Shown one piece after another: positions 30,893 through 40,917 of a stretch of DNA of 64,000 nt. The number at the start of each line of letters is the position of its first letter. Position 1 is the first letter of the stretch. Below the pieces are notes generated by a model that saw only the letters and a list, made by a program, of their open reading frames with translations, was not told the DNA's origin and made no database searches. Source of the DNA: Salmonella enterica subsp. enterica serovar Typhimurium str. LT2 (GTDB taxonomy: Bacteria; Pseudomonadota; Gammaproteobacteria; Enterobacterales; Enterobacteriaceae); the NCBI RefSeq assembly GCF_000006945.2, contig NC_003197.2, positions 3,906,001 to 3,970,000 of the forward strand, written 5' to 3'. Both the position numbers and the translations under genes were made by a program.

Positions 30893-32974
30893 ATGTCAGG
30901 CCGCTTGTTAGACGCTGTTCCGCTCAATTCCCTGACAGGCGTCGGCGCAGCGCAAAGCAGTAAACTGGCGAAAATTGGCCTGCACACCGTGCAGGACCTC
31001 CTGCTCCACCTCCCTCTGCGTTACGAAGACCGCACCCATCTCTACCCCATTGGCGAACTGCTGCCTGGCATCTACGCCACCGTTGAAGGCGAAGTGCTGA
31101 ACTGCAATATCACTTTCGGCGGTCGTCGGATGATGACCTGCCAGATTAGCGACGGTTCCGGCATTCTTACCATGCGCTTTTTCAATTTTAACGCAGCGAT
31201 GAAAAACAGCCTGGCGACGGGACGACGTGTGCTGGCCTACGGGGAAGCGAAGCGCGGCAAGTATGGCGCAGAGATGATCCATCCGGAATATCGCCTGCAG
31301 GGCGATCTCAGCACGCCGGAACTTCAGGAAACGCTCACCCCCGTCTATCCGACCACCGAGGGCGTGAAGCAAGCGACACTGCGCAAGCTTACCGATCAGG
31401 CGCTGGAGTTGCTCGACACCTGCGCCATTGCCGAACTACTGCCGCCGGAACTGGCGCAGGGTATGATGAGCCTGCCGGAGGCGCTACGTACCTTGCATCG
31501 CCCGCCGCCGACGCTCCAGCTCGCCGATTTAGAAACCGGCAAACACCCGGCGCAGCGGCGGCTTATTCTTGAAGAGCTACTGGCGCATAATCTCAGTATG
31601 CTGGCGCTTCGCGCAGGCGCGCAGCGCTACCACGCTCAGCCGCTAAGTACCAACAACATATTGAAAGACAAGCTGCTGGCGTCGTTGCCGTTTAAACCCA
31701 CCAGCGCGCAGGCGCGGGTGGTAGCAGAGATCGAACGTGATATGGCGCTGGATGTGCCGATGATGCGTCTGGTTCAGGGCGACGTGGGTTCCGGTAAAAC
31801 GTTGGTTGCGGCGCTTGCCGCCTTGCGCGCTATTGCCCACGGTAAGCAGGTGGCGCTGATGGCGCCGACCGAATTGCTGGCTGAACAGCACGCAAATAAT
31901 TTCCGCAACTGGTTCGAACCGTTGGGCGTTGAAGTGGGTTGGCTGGCCGGTAAGCAAAAAGGTAAAGCGCGTCAGGCGCAGCAAGAGGCTATTGCCAGCG
32001 GTCAGGTGCAGATGATTGTCGGCACCCACGCTATCTTCCAGGAACAGGTGCAGTTTAACGGGCTGGCGCTGGTTATTATCGATGAGCAGCACCGCTTTGG
32101 CGTCCACCAGCGGCTGGCATTGTGGGAAAAAGGCCAGCAGCAGGGCTTTCATCCGCATCAGTTGATTATGACCGCAACGCCCATTCCGCGCACCCTGGCG
32201 ATGACTGCCTACGCCGATCTCGATACCTCGGTGATTGACGAGCTACCGCCGGGCCGTACCCCTGTCACTACCGTTGCGATTCCGGATACCCGTCGCCATG
32301 AAATCATTGATCGTGTGCGCAACGCCTGCACAACCGAAGGCCGTCAGGCCTACTGGGTCTGTACGCTGATTGAAGAGTCAGACCTGCTGGAAGCGCAGGC
32401 AGCGGAAGCCACCTGGGAGGAGCTCAAGCTGGCGTTACCGGAGTTGAATATCGGCCTGGTACACGGCCGCATGAAGCCCGCCGAAAAACAGGCGGTGATG
32501 CAGGCCTTTAAGCAGGGCGAACTGCATCTGCTGGTCGCCACTACGGTGATTGAGGTGGGGGTCGATGTTCCTAACGCCAGCCTGATGATTATTGAAAACC
32601 CGGAGCGACTGGGCCTGGCGCAGTTACACCAGCTCAGAGGGCGCGTTGGCCGTGGCGCGGTCGCATCGCACTGCGTGCTGCTCTATAAATCGCCGCTGTC
32701 GAAAACGGCGCAGAAGCGTTTACAGGTATTGCGCGACAGCAACGACGGCTTTGTGATTGCACAAAAAGATTTAGAGATTCGCGGCCCGGGGGAATTACTG
32801 GGCACGCGCCAGACGGGTAACGCCGAATTTAAAGTAGCTGATTTGCTGCGCGATCAAGCCATGATCCCCGAAGTTCAGCGTATTGCCCGTCATATTCACG
32901 AACGTTATCCACAGCAGGCACAAGCGCTGATTGAGCGCTGGATGCCGGAAACCGAACGTTATTCCAACGCCTAA
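30893..32974 (+). CDS. recG: ATP-dependent DNA helicase RecG
   Basis: A 693-residue, monomeric helicase that regresses stalled forks and branch-migrates Holliday junctions. The N-terminal wedge (OB-fold) domain covers about 1-250 (TVEGEVLNCNITFGGRRMMT). Helicase motifs follow: Walker A QGDVGSGKTLVAAL, motif II VIIDEQHRFGVHQR, motif III MTATPIPRTLAM, and motif VI QLRGRVGRGAVASHC. The ATG at 30893 (MSGRLLDAVPL) matches the family length; an earlier in-frame ATG lies inside trmH. Its stop is 2 nt from the stop of the opposing unknown gene. Confidence 0.97.
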   Translation: MSGRLLDAVPLNSLTGVGAAQSSKLAKIGLHTVQDLLLHLPLRYEDRTHLYPIGELLPGIYATVEGEVLNCNITFGGRRMMTCQISDGSGILTMRFFNFNAAMKNSLATGRRVLAYGEAKRGKYGAEMIHPEYRLQGDLSTPELQETLTPVYPTTEGVKQATLRKLTDQALELLDTCAIAELLPPELAQGMMSLPEALRTLHRPPPTLQLADLETGKHPAQRRLILEELLAHNLSMLALRAGAQRYHAQPLSTNNILKDKLLASLPFKPTSAQARVVAEIERDMALDVPMMRLVQGDVGSGKTLVAALAALRAIAHGKQVALMAPTELLAEQHANNFRNWFEPLGVEVGWLAGKQKGKARQAQQEAIASGQVQMIVGTHAIFQEQVQFNGLALVIIDEQHRFGVHQRLALWEKGQQQGFHPHQLIMTATPIPRTLAMTAYADLDTSVIDELPPGRTPVTTVAIPDTRRHEIIDRVRNACTTEGRQAYWVCTLIEESDLLEAQAAEATWEELKLALPELNIGLVHGRMKPAEKQAVMQAFKQGELHLLVATTVIEVGVDVPNASLMIIENPERLGLAQLHQLRGRVGRGAVASHCVLLYKSPLSKTAQKRLQVLRDSNDGFVIAQKDLEIRGPGELLGTRQTGNAEFKVADLLRDQAMIPEVQRIARHIHERYPQQAQALIERWMPETERYSNA

Positions 32975-32976
32975 TC

Positions 32977-33828
32977 CTATTCGCCGCGCGACAGAGCCAA
33001 CAGAAGATCCTCAATCTGGATAGCGATAACGTCCTGGGCTGCCAGGGCATCGCGCGAGATACGCGTTGCCATCGCACTCTCCGGCTCGTCCCGCAGCATT
33101 TCCGCCGCCTTCTGCACCCCGTCGAGGATCATCTCCGACGTTAACTGCCGGGTTAAAAACGCCAGATTATTTTCCAACCACGGTTCTTCCGTCGCACCTA
33201 ATGGCGGTTGCCACTGCCACGAGCCTTCTGGCCAAAGCGGGTTAACCTCTACCGGATAAATTAAATGTGCGGCGTACTGCAACGCGCATACCGCTTTACC
33301 CGGCGTATCCAGTAACCACCACTGATTCCAGAGCGAACGGATAAACGGCGCAATGCCGCCGAGAACATTGAAGGTATCCAGCCAGGTCAGCGGAGAGTTG
33401 AAACCGCGCTCGTGATTGATTCGCGCCAGCATGGTCTCCAGCAAAAAATGCCGTACCTGCTGACGCTGAGCGGCATCCATCATTTCCCGCCAGAGATAAG
33501 GCCGCCGTAACGCACGCAGGAAAGACTCCTCGAAGTGATCGCCATAGCCATGGGTTAACAGCGTTTCGCGCCAACAGGCAAGGCACAGCGGAAACAGATA
33601 ACGAAACAATTCCGGCTGCATCGGTTCGTGGTAAACCAGATTCAGCACATAATAAACGCTCAGATGCCAATCGGTAATCTGCCGCCAGTCCGTCGCCGCC
33701 AGCGCCTGCAACTCAGCATCGGCATAGTCAAACTCCGCTTCCCACACGTTAAGAACCGGCGGCTCATCGCCAAAAATATGACGGCAGCGTTCACGCAGGG
33801 TTTCAGGTTGACGGCAACGTTTTTTCAT
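32977..33828 (-). CDS. Uncharacterised cytoplasmic protein downstream of gltS
   Basis: 283 residues; I do not recognise the family. There is no signal peptide or membrane span. It is rich in Trp, Leu, Arg and His, with ATDWRQITDWHLSVYYVLNL near 44-63 and many helical stretches, and an acidic C-terminus (VIAIQIEDLLLALSRGE). It starts 2 nt after the gltS stop in the same direction, so it is probably co-transcribed with gltS, and is convergent with recG. Base composition is like the core genome. I do not recall an E. coli K-12 counterpart at this place. Coding is supported by length, codon use and tight packing. Confidence 0.8.
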   Translation of the reverse strand: MKKRCRQPETLRERCRHIFGDEPPVLNVWEAEFDYADAELQALAATDWRQITDWHLSVYYVLNLVYHEPMQPELFRYLFPLCLACWRETLLTHGYGDHFEESFLRALRRPYLWREMMDAAQRQQVRHFLLETMLARINHERGFNSPLTWLDTFNVLGGIAPFIRSLWNQWWLLDTPGKAVCALQYAAHLIYPVEVNPLWPEGSWQWQPPLGATEEPWLENNLAFLTRQLTSEMILDGVQKAAEMLRDEPESAMATRISRDALAAQDVIAIQIEDLLLALSRGE

Positions 33829-33830
33829 CT

Positions 33831-35036
33831 TTATCCGGCAAACATTGGCAGCATCAGGTACAGCTTGATCACCAACGCATTGACGATATCGATAAAGAAC
33901 GCGCCGACCATCGGCACCACCAGGAACGCCATATGCGAGGGGCCAAAACGGTCGGTAATCGCCTGCATATTAGCAATGGCGGTCGGCGTTGCGCCAAGGC
34001 CAAAACCGCAGTGACCCGCCGCCAGCACCGCCGCATCATAGTTTTTCCCCATCATGCGCCAGGTGACGAAGATCGCGTACAGCGCCATGAAGATGGTCTG
34101 TACCACCAGAATCGCCAGCATCGGCAGCGCCAGTGACGCCAGTTCCCACAGCTTCAGGCTCATCAGCGCCATTGCCAGAAACAGTGACAAACTCACGTTC
34201 CCCAGCACCGAAACAGCACGCTCAAATACGCGATAAAAACCCACCAGCGCCAGGCCATTGCTGAGGATCACCCCAACAAATAGCACACAAACGAAGACCG
34301 GCAGTTCAAGCACCGTTCCCGCCAGTAGCTGCGCTACGATTTTGCCCACGGTCAAACAGATAGCAATCAGGGCGATGGTTTCGATTAGCACCAGAGAGGT
34401 GATCATACGGCCCACATCCGGCTTTTCAAAGGCTGTCGGCACGGCCTGATCGTCAGGCATTCCATCCGGCGTGGTGGAGTGTTTCACCAGATAACGCGCT
34501 ACCGGGCCGCCAATCAACCCGCCCAGCACCAGGCCAAAGGTTGCACATGCCATCGCAACTTCGGTGGCACTGGCAAAACCATAACGTTCGACAAACAGTT
34601 TACTCCACGCCGCGCCGGTACCGTGTCCGCCGGACAGCGTAATTGACCCGGCAATCAGCCCCATTAACGGGTCCAGCCCCAACAGACTCGCCATGCCGAT
34701 ACCGATGGCATTCTGCATCAGCAGTAATCCGACCACGACGACCAGGAAGACGCCAACAACGCGTCCCCCCTTGCGCAGGCTGGCAAGGTTAGCGTTAAGG
34801 CCGATCGTCGCGAAAAACGCCAGCATCAACGGATCGCGCAGGGTCATATCAAAGTTGACCTCCCAACCGACGCTTTTTTTCAGTACCAGCAGAGCAACCG
34901 CGACCAGTAATCCCCCCGCCACCGGTTCCGGAATCGTATATTTCTTCAATAAGGAGACAGACTGGACCAGCTTGCGACCCAGTAGCAGCACCAGCGTGGC
35001 GGCGACAAGGGTCGATAAGGTATCGAGTTCAAACAT
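33831..35036 (-). CDS. gltS: Sodium/glutamate symporter
   Basis: 401 residues, E. coli length. An inner-membrane Na+-dependent glutamate carrier of the ESS family, with ten or more hydrophobic segments in two inverted halves and glycine/serine-rich re-entrant loops (GSITLSGGHGTGAAWSKLF and AGHCGFGLGATPTAIANMQ). Divergent from xanP across 227 nt. The downstream unknown gene follows by 2 nt. Confidence 0.96.
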   Translation of the reverse strand: MFELDTLSTLVAATLVLLLGRKLVQSVSLLKKYTIPEPVAGGLLVAVALLVLKKSVGWEVNFDMTLRDPLMLAFFATIGLNANLASLRKGGRVVGVFLVVVVGLLLMQNAIGIGMASLLGLDPLMGLIAGSITLSGGHGTGAAWSKLFVERYGFASATEVAMACATFGLVLGGLIGGPVARYLVKHSTTPDGMPDDQAVPTAFEKPDVGRMITSLVLIETIALIAICLTVGKIVAQLLAGTVLELPVFVCVLFVGVILSNGLALVGFYRVFERAVSVLGNVSLSLFLAMALMSLKLWELASLALPMLAILVVQTIFMALYAIFVTWRMMGKNYDAAVLAAGHCGFGLGATPTAIANMQAITDRFGPSHMAFLVVPMVGAFFIDIVNALVIKLYLMLPMFAG

Positions 35037-35194
35037 TTAAAGCTCCTGTAGTGCGCTGTGACATGTGCGCACAAATCATTTCCTGAGTCAGTTTTTTAGC
35101 TCTTTGCGAGTCTTCGGCATGGATTTTAAGCAGAAAAAGGCAAAAAGTTATATAAAAAGGTGCATTTATCTTTTTTAAATATTAAGAATATTCG

Positions 35195-35210
35195 CTCGCA
35201 ATCGTTTGCT
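35195..35210 (+). promoter_or_regulatory. Possible PurR operator upstream of xanP
   Basis: TCGCAATCGTTTGCTT resembles the PurR consensus ACGCAAACGTTTGCGT (central CG and most half-site bases kept). It lies 54 nt before the xanP start, a plausible promoter position for a purine transporter. Only the resemblance is seen; regulation is inferred. Confidence 0.4.
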
Positions 35211-35263
35211 TTTACCATCTGGTCAGATAAAATCACCGCTTTTCCACCACGAGAATGTCCCTG

Positions 35264-36655
35264 ATGTCCGTTAACGCCATCGAGCCGGCAGATGCGCAAC
35301 CGGTTGCGCAGACGCAAAACAGCGAATTAATTTACCGTCTTGAAGATCGCCCGCCGCTCCCTCAAACCCTTTTTGCCGCTTGTCAGCATCTGCTGGCCAT
35401 GTTTGTCGCGGTAATCACGCCAGCGCTGTTAATCTGCCAGGCGTTGGGTTTACCGGCGCAGGATACGCAGCACATTATCAGCATGTCGCTGTTCGCCTCC
35501 GGCGTAGCCTCTATTATTCAAATCAAAGCGTGGGGGCCGGTAGGATCGGGGCTGTTATCCATCCAGGGAACCAGTTTTAACTTTGTCGCCCCGCTGATTA
35601 TGGGCGGTACCGCGCTGAAAACCGGCGGCGCGGACGTCCCGACGATGATGGCGGCGCTGTTCGGCACGCTGATGCTGGCAAGCTGCACCGAGATGGTGCT
35701 TTCTCGCATTCTACATCTGGCGCGCCGGATTATCACGCCGTTAGTCTCCGGCGTCGTGGTGATGATTATTGGCCTGTCGCTGATTCAGGTGGGGCTAACT
35801 TCCATCGGCGGCGGCTATGCCGCCATGAGCGACAACACCTTTGGCGCACCGAAAAACCTGTTACTGGCCGGCGTCGTCCTGGCCATTATCATCCTGCTGA
35901 ATCGGCAGCGTAATCCCTACCTGCGCGTGGCTTCTTTGGTTATTGCCATGGCGGCAGGCTATCTTTTGGCCTGGTTTATGGGCATGTTGCCTGAGAATAA
36001 CGCGCCGGTCTCACAGGACATCCTGATGGTGCCGACCCCGCTGTATTATGGTCTGGGCATTGACTGGAACCTGTTACTGCCGTTGATGCTGGTCTTTATG
36101 ATTACGTCGCTGGAGACCATCGGCGACATCACCGCCACCTCTGATGTCTCCGAGCAGCCGGTATCCGGCCCCTTGTACATGAAACGGCTAAAGGGCGGCG
36201 TACTGGCTAACGGCCTGAACTCATTTGTTTCAGCGGTATTTAATACGTTCCCGAATTCCTGTTTCGGTCAGAACAACGGCGTCATTCAGTTGACCGGCGT
36301 CGCCAGTCGCTATGTGGGATTTGTCGTCGCGCTGATGCTGATTGTACTCGGCCTGTTCCCGGCGGTAAGCGGTTTTGTGCAGCATATCCCGGAACCGGTG
36401 CTCGGCGGCGCCACGTTGGTGATGTTCGGCACCATTGCCGCCTCCGGGGTGCGTATTGTCTCGCGTGAGCCACTGAACCGCCGCGCGATTCTGATTATCG
36501 CCCTGTCGCTGGCCGTGGGTCTTGGCGTCTCGCAACAGCCGCAGATCCTGCAGTTCGCGCCGGAATGGGTGAAAAATCTGCTCTCATCCGGAATTGCCGC
36601 TGGCGGCATCACGGCTATCGTGCTGAACCTGATTCTCCCGCCGGAAAAACCGTAA
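35264..36655 (+). CDS. xanP (yicE): Xanthine permease (NCS2 family)
   Basis: A 463-residue, high-affinity proton-coupled xanthine importer in the inner membrane, with about 14 transmembrane segments. NCS2 signatures: QHLLAMFVAVITPALLIC near TM1, IQGTSFNFVAPLI, and the family motif TFPNSCFGQNNGVIQLTGVA. I start at MSVNAIEPADA (35264), which gives the E. coli length; an in-frame ATG 9 nt earlier (35255) is possible. Divergent from gltS. Confidence 0.96.
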   Translation: MSVNAIEPADAQPVAQTQNSELIYRLEDRPPLPQTLFAACQHLLAMFVAVITPALLICQALGLPAQDTQHIISMSLFASGVASIIQIKAWGPVGSGLLSIQGTSFNFVAPLIMGGTALKTGGADVPTMMAALFGTLMLASCTEMVLSRILHLARRIITPLVSGVVVMIIGLSLIQVGLTSIGGGYAAMSDNTFGAPKNLLLAGVVLAIIILLNRQRNPYLRVASLVIAMAAGYLLAWFMGMLPENNAPVSQDILMVPTPLYYGLGIDWNLLLPLMLVFMITSLETIGDITATSDVSEQPVSGPLYMKRLKGGVLANGLNSFVSAVFNTFPNSCFGQNNGVIQLTGVASRYVGFVVALMLIVLGLFPAVSGFVQHIPEPVLGGATLVMFGTIAASGVRIVSREPLNRRAILIIALSLAVGLGVSQQPQILQFAPEWVKNLLSSGIAAGGITAIVLNLILPPEKP

Positions 36656-36775
36656 AAACCCTGCGGCGGCGACACGATTCGCCGCTGCTGTAACGCTCTT
36701 TCACCATTCCTGTCTTGAGGATTGCACGCAAATCGTGCATAAATCCCCTATGTGCATTTCACGGGATGGAAGACC

Positions 36776-38485
36776 ATGAAATTGATTGGGAGGTTGCTTC
36801 TCTACGTGCTGATCGCCTGTTTAGTGGTGATTTTCGGCTTTTATTTTCTGCTGCAAACGCGCTGGGGCGCAGATCATGTCAGCAACTGGGTATCAGAGAA
36901 CAGCGGTTATCACCTCACATTCGACGTGATGGATCATCGTTTTTCCGCCCCATCCCATCTTTTACTGGAGAATGTGACCTTTGGTCGTGATGGTCAGCCT
37001 GCTACCCTGGTCGCGAAAACCGTAGATATCGGTCTGAGCATTCGCCAGTTAACCGCGCCGCTGCATGTCGACACGATTCTGTTACAGGACGGCACGCTGA
37101 ATATTTCAGTGCAAACCGCCCCTTTCCCGTTTGAGGCCGACCGCCTGCAACTTCGCAATATGGCGCTCAATAGCCCCGGTAGCGAATGGCGATTGAGCGC
37201 CCAGCGCGTTAACGGCGGCGTTATGCCCTGGCGCCCCGAGGCCGGTCGGGTATTGGGCAATAAAGCCCAGATCCAACTGAGCGCTGGTTCGCTGACGTTA
37301 AACGACGTTCCCGCCACGAATGTGCTTATTGAAGGCAGTATCGACCATAATCAGGTGATGTTAAACACCGTCGGCGCCGATATGGCGCGCGGAGCGTTAA
37401 CCGGCGTCGCCCGGCGTAACGCTGATGGTAGTTGGGTCGTTGAAAATCTGCGGCTGAATGATATTCGGTTACAAAGCGATAAATCCCTGAGCGAGTTTTT
37501 CGCGCCGCTTACTACGGTTCCATCTTTGCAGATTAGTCGTCTTGAAGTGACGGACTCCAGCCTGCAAGGACCAGACTGGGCAGTCACCGATCTTGACCTG
37601 AGTTTGCGCAATCTGACTCTGCGCAAAGAAGACTGGCAAAGCCAGGAAGGTAAATTATCGATGAATGCCAGCGAGTTTATTTACGGCTCACTGCACTTGC
37701 TCGATCCAATCCTGAACGCCGAATTTTCACCACAGGGCGTTGCGCTACGCCAGTTCACTACCCGCTGGGAAGGCGGTATGGTCAGAACTTCCGGCGCCTG
37801 GTTACGCGAAGGCAAAGCGCTTATTCTGGACGATACCGCTATCGCCGGGCTGGAGTATACGCTGCCGGAAAACTGGAAGCAGTTATGGATGAAGCCGCTG
37901 CCCGACTGGTTGAACAGCCTGACGCTGAAAAAATTCAGCGCCAGCCGCAATCTGGTGATTGATATCGACCCGGCCTTCCCGTGGCAAATCACCGCTCTGG
38001 ACGGCTACGGCGCAAACCTGGAGCTGGTACAACATCATCAATGGGGCGTCTGGAGCGGCAATGCGACCCTCAACGCCGCAGCGGCAACCTTTAACCGTGT
38101 GGACGTGCGCCGCCCGTCGCTGTCGTTGACGGCTAATGCCAGCACGGTCAACATCAGCGATCTGAGCGCGTTTACTGGAAAAGGGATACTGGAAGCCACT
38201 GCCAGCGTATCGCAACTGCCGCAGCGTCAGACGCAAATCAGCCTGAACGGACGCGGCGTACCAATGGATGTGCTACAGCAGTGGGGCTGGCCGGCATTAC
38301 CGATTGCTGGCGATGGCAATATTCAGCTCACGGCCAGCGGCAATATTCAGGCCGATGCGCCGTTGAAACCGACGGTAAACGGGCAATTACACGCGGTCAA
38401 CGCACAAAAGCAGCAGATAACACAGACGATGCAAGCGGGCGTGGTGTCCGGCGGGGAAGTTACGTCAACGGAGCCAACGCTGTAA
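36776..38485 (+). CDS. yicH: AsmA family protein YicH
   Basis: 569 residues. One N-terminal transmembrane anchor (LLLYVLIACLVVIFGFYFLL, about 6-25) is followed by a long periplasmic beta-rich domain typical of AsmA-like/VPS13-type phospholipid-transfer proteins. Start at MKLIGR (36776) matches the E. coli length; an in-frame ATG 24 nt upstream is ignored. Function inferred from family (outer-membrane lipid homeostasis). It ends at a REP pair shared with yicI. Confidence 0.9.
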   Translation: MKLIGRLLLYVLIACLVVIFGFYFLLQTRWGADHVSNWVSENSGYHLTFDVMDHRFSAPSHLLLENVTFGRDGQPATLVAKTVDIGLSIRQLTAPLHVDTILLQDGTLNISVQTAPFPFEADRLQLRNMALNSPGSEWRLSAQRVNGGVMPWRPEAGRVLGNKAQIQLSAGSLTLNDVPATNVLIEGSIDHNQVMLNTVGADMARGALTGVARRNADGSWVVENLRLNDIRLQSDKSLSEFFAPLTTVPSLQISRLEVTDSSLQGPDWAVTDLDLSLRNLTLRKEDWQSQEGKLSMNASEFIYGSLHLLDPILNAEFSPQGVALRQFTTRWEGGMVRTSGAWLREGKALILDDTAIAGLEYTLPENWKQLWMKPLPDWLNSLTLKKFSASRNLVIDIDPAFPWQITALDGYGANLELVQHHQWGVWSGNATLNAAAATFNRVDVRRPSLSLTANASTVNISDLSAFTGKGILEATASVSQLPQRQTQISLNGRGVPMDVLQQWGWPALPIAGDGNIQLTASGNIQADAPLKPTVNGQLHAVNAQKQQITQTMQAGVVSGGEVTSTEPTL

Positions 38486-38495
38486 TTGAGGGCTT

Positions 38496-38578
38496 GCCCG
38501 GTGGCGATGGCGCTTACCGGGCTTACGGTTCTTGCTCATTTGTAGGCCGGATAAGCGCAGCTCACGGCGCCATCCGGC
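38496..38578. repeat. REP pair (BIME-like) between yicH and yicI
   Basis: Two inverted repeats, GCCCGGT...ACCGGGC (38496-38522) and GCCGGAT...ATCCGGC (38546-38578), are spaced by about 23 nt in the 102-nt gap between convergent yicH and yicI. The sequences are typical of enterobacterial REP units with flanking TAGGCCGGATAAGCG. Confidence 0.85.
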
Positions 38579-38587
38579 GATTCAGAT

Positions 38588-40906
38588 TTAAAGCGTAATC
38601 ACCACTTCATTTCCCTGCGGGGTGACCACTACGCCCAGTTCACTTCCCGCATATGAGCCGCATTTGGTACCGCTAATCTGCGTAATATTACGCAGACACA
38701 GCGTCCAGTTGCGCGCCTTGCCTTCGCCGCTCACCGTAATGGTATTGCCTGTGCGTTTCGCCTGCAGCGTAAAGATTGTCGAACCATCCGTAGCAGGGAC
38801 TTCGCAGACCGCTTCGCAGCCGTCATCCAGATGGAATAACTGGAAGGCCGTACCCTCATGCCAGGCGTAATCGGGCTTCTGGCTATTGTTGCCCAGCGCC
38901 AGTAGTGTATTGTCACGCACGTACACTGGCAGACTCAGGAAGTCATGCTGCTGTTTATGCCAGCGGCTGCCCTGCACTTCATCGTTGCGCCACAGGTGCG
39001 TCCAGCGGCCTTCTGGCAGGTAGAACTCCACGTCGCCCGCTTCACTAAATACCGGCGCTACCATGACCGCATCTCCCAGCATGTACTGGCGATCAAGATA
39101 ATCACACGCCGGATCGTCCGGGAACTCCAGCATCATCGCCCGCATCATTGGCGTACCGGCTTCGTTGGCACGCGCCGCTTCCCGATACAGATACGGCATC
39201 ATCCGGCACTTCTGTTCAGTGAAGAAGCGCACCACGTCACAGGACTCGTCGTCATAGGCCCACGGAACCCGGTAGGATTTGCTACCGTGCAGGCGGCTGT
39301 GGCTGGAGAGCAAGCCGAATGCGCACCACCGCTTGTAGACATGCGCCGGCGCGGTATTCTCGAATCCGCCAATATCATGACTCCAGAAGCCAAACCCTGA
39401 CAGGCCGATGGACAGCCCGCCGCGCAGGCTTTCCGCCATCGATTCGTAGTTGGCGTAGCAGTCGCCGCCCCAGTGCACCGGGAACTGTTGCGCGCCCACC
39501 GAGGCGGAACGGGCGAACAGCACCGCCTCTTCAACGCCGACGGTCTCTTTCAGCACGTTCCACACCAGTTCGTTGTAGATGTAGGCATAATGGTTGTGCA
39601 TTTTCTGTGGATCTGAACCATCAAACCACTGCACATCCGTTGGAATGCGTTCGCCGAAGTCAGTTTTGAAGCAGTCCACTCCCATCTCCACCAGGCCCTT
39701 CAGCTTGTCGGCATACCATTCGCAGGCTTGCGGGTTGGTGAAGTCGTAAATCGCCAGTCCCGGCTGCCATTTATCCCACTGCCACAAGGAGCCGTCCGGG
39801 CGTTTTAGCAAATATCCTTTCTCTTTCAGCTCCTGGAAGACCGGGGATTTCTGGCCGATGTAGGGGTTAATCCACACGCAGACTTTCAGCCCTTTCGCTT
39901 TCAGGCGGCGAATCATCCCTTTCGGATCGGGGAAAGTCACCGGGTCCCATTCAAAATCGCACCACTGGAAGGCCTTCATCCAGAAACAGTCGAAGTGGAA
40001 GACGTGCAGCGGCAGATTGCGCTCGGCCATACCGTCGATAAAACTGTTAACGGTCGCTTCGTCGTAGTTGGTGGTGAATGAGGTGGTCAGCCACAGGCCA
40101 AACGACCAGGCGGGCGGCAGCGCCGGACGACCCGTAAATTGGGTATAGCGGTTCAGCACGTCTTTCGGGGTCGGGCCGTCGATGACGAAGTATTCCAGAT
40201 ACTCGCTCTCGACGCTGAACTGAACTTTGGAGACTTTCTCGGAGCCAATTTCAAACGACACGCACTGCGGATGATTCACCAGCACACCGTAGCCACGGTT
40301 GGTGATATAGAACGGGATATTCTTGTACGATTGCTCGGTGCTGGTGCCGCCGTCGCGGTTCCAGGTCTCCACCGTCTGACCGTTACGCACCAGCGCGGTA
40401 AAGCGCTCGCCAAGCCCGTAGACGGTGTCGCCCACGCCGAGATCCAGACGCTCGAACATGTAGTTGCGCCCGCTATTGGTGTCCTGCACATAGCCGTTAT
40501 TTTTCAACTGACTACCGGTGATACGTACACCGTTACGCAGAAAATCCAGTGACCAGATCTCGCCTTTGGTGACGCGCACGCTCAGGCTGCCGCTCTTGAG
40601 TTCGGCAAATTCGGCGTTGTTCTGCATCTCCACGTTGATATCTTGCAAGACATTGAGCGGATAATGTGGGCCGTTATCCAAAGCGCCCTGGAAGTGTTCC
40701 ATCCGTACACCTATCACTCCTTCCTGCGGCGAGAAAAAGCGTAGGGTAAACAACGGGGTATCCAGTTGCCAGGTTCGTTCGCGGACATCACGCGGCGCGG
40801 CATAGATCACCATCTCATTCCCGTGCTGTTCAACGTCGAACACCTGAACCGGGTGAATCAAATTAAGGCCAGGCTGGATCAGCCAGTTTCCGTCGCTAAT
40901 TTTCAT
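38588..40906 (-). CDS. yicI: Alpha-xylosidase (GH31)
   Basis: 772 residues, E. coli length. A cytoplasmic GH31 enzyme, it releases alpha-xylosyl residues, for example from isoprimeverose. The GH31 nucleophile lies in VDCFKTDFGERIPTD and the acid/base in PVHWGGDCYANYE, with the LPAWSFGLWLTT and HVFHFDCFWMK substrate loops. It follows yicJ by 11 nt in the same operon, so uptake and hydrolysis are coupled. Confidence 0.96.
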   Translation of the reverse strand: MKISDGNWLIQPGLNLIHPVQVFDVEQHGNEMVIYAAPRDVRERTWQLDTPLFTLRFFSPQEGVIGVRMEHFQGALDNGPHYPLNVLQDINVEMQNNAEFAELKSGSLSVRVTKGEIWSLDFLRNGVRITGSQLKNNGYVQDTNSGRNYMFERLDLGVGDTVYGLGERFTALVRNGQTVETWNRDGGTSTEQSYKNIPFYITNRGYGVLVNHPQCVSFEIGSEKVSKVQFSVESEYLEYFVIDGPTPKDVLNRYTQFTGRPALPPAWSFGLWLTTSFTTNYDEATVNSFIDGMAERNLPLHVFHFDCFWMKAFQWCDFEWDPVTFPDPKGMIRRLKAKGLKVCVWINPYIGQKSPVFQELKEKGYLLKRPDGSLWQWDKWQPGLAIYDFTNPQACEWYADKLKGLVEMGVDCFKTDFGERIPTDVQWFDGSDPQKMHNHYAYIYNELVWNVLKETVGVEEAVLFARSASVGAQQFPVHWGGDCYANYESMAESLRGGLSIGLSGFGFWSHDIGGFENTAPAHVYKRWCAFGLLSSHSRLHGSKSYRVPWAYDDESCDVVRFFTEQKCRMMPYLYREAARANEAGTPMMRAMMLEFPDDPACDYLDRQYMLGDAVMVAPVFSEAGDVEFYLPEGRWTHLWRNDEVQGSRWHKQQHDFLSLPVYVRDNTLLALGNNSQKPDYAWHEGTAFQLFHLDDGCEAVCEVPATDGSTIFTLQAKRTGNTITVSGEGKARNWTLCLRNITQISGTKCGSYAGSELGVVVTPQGNEVVITL

Positions 40907-40917
40907 AGTCTGTTCCT

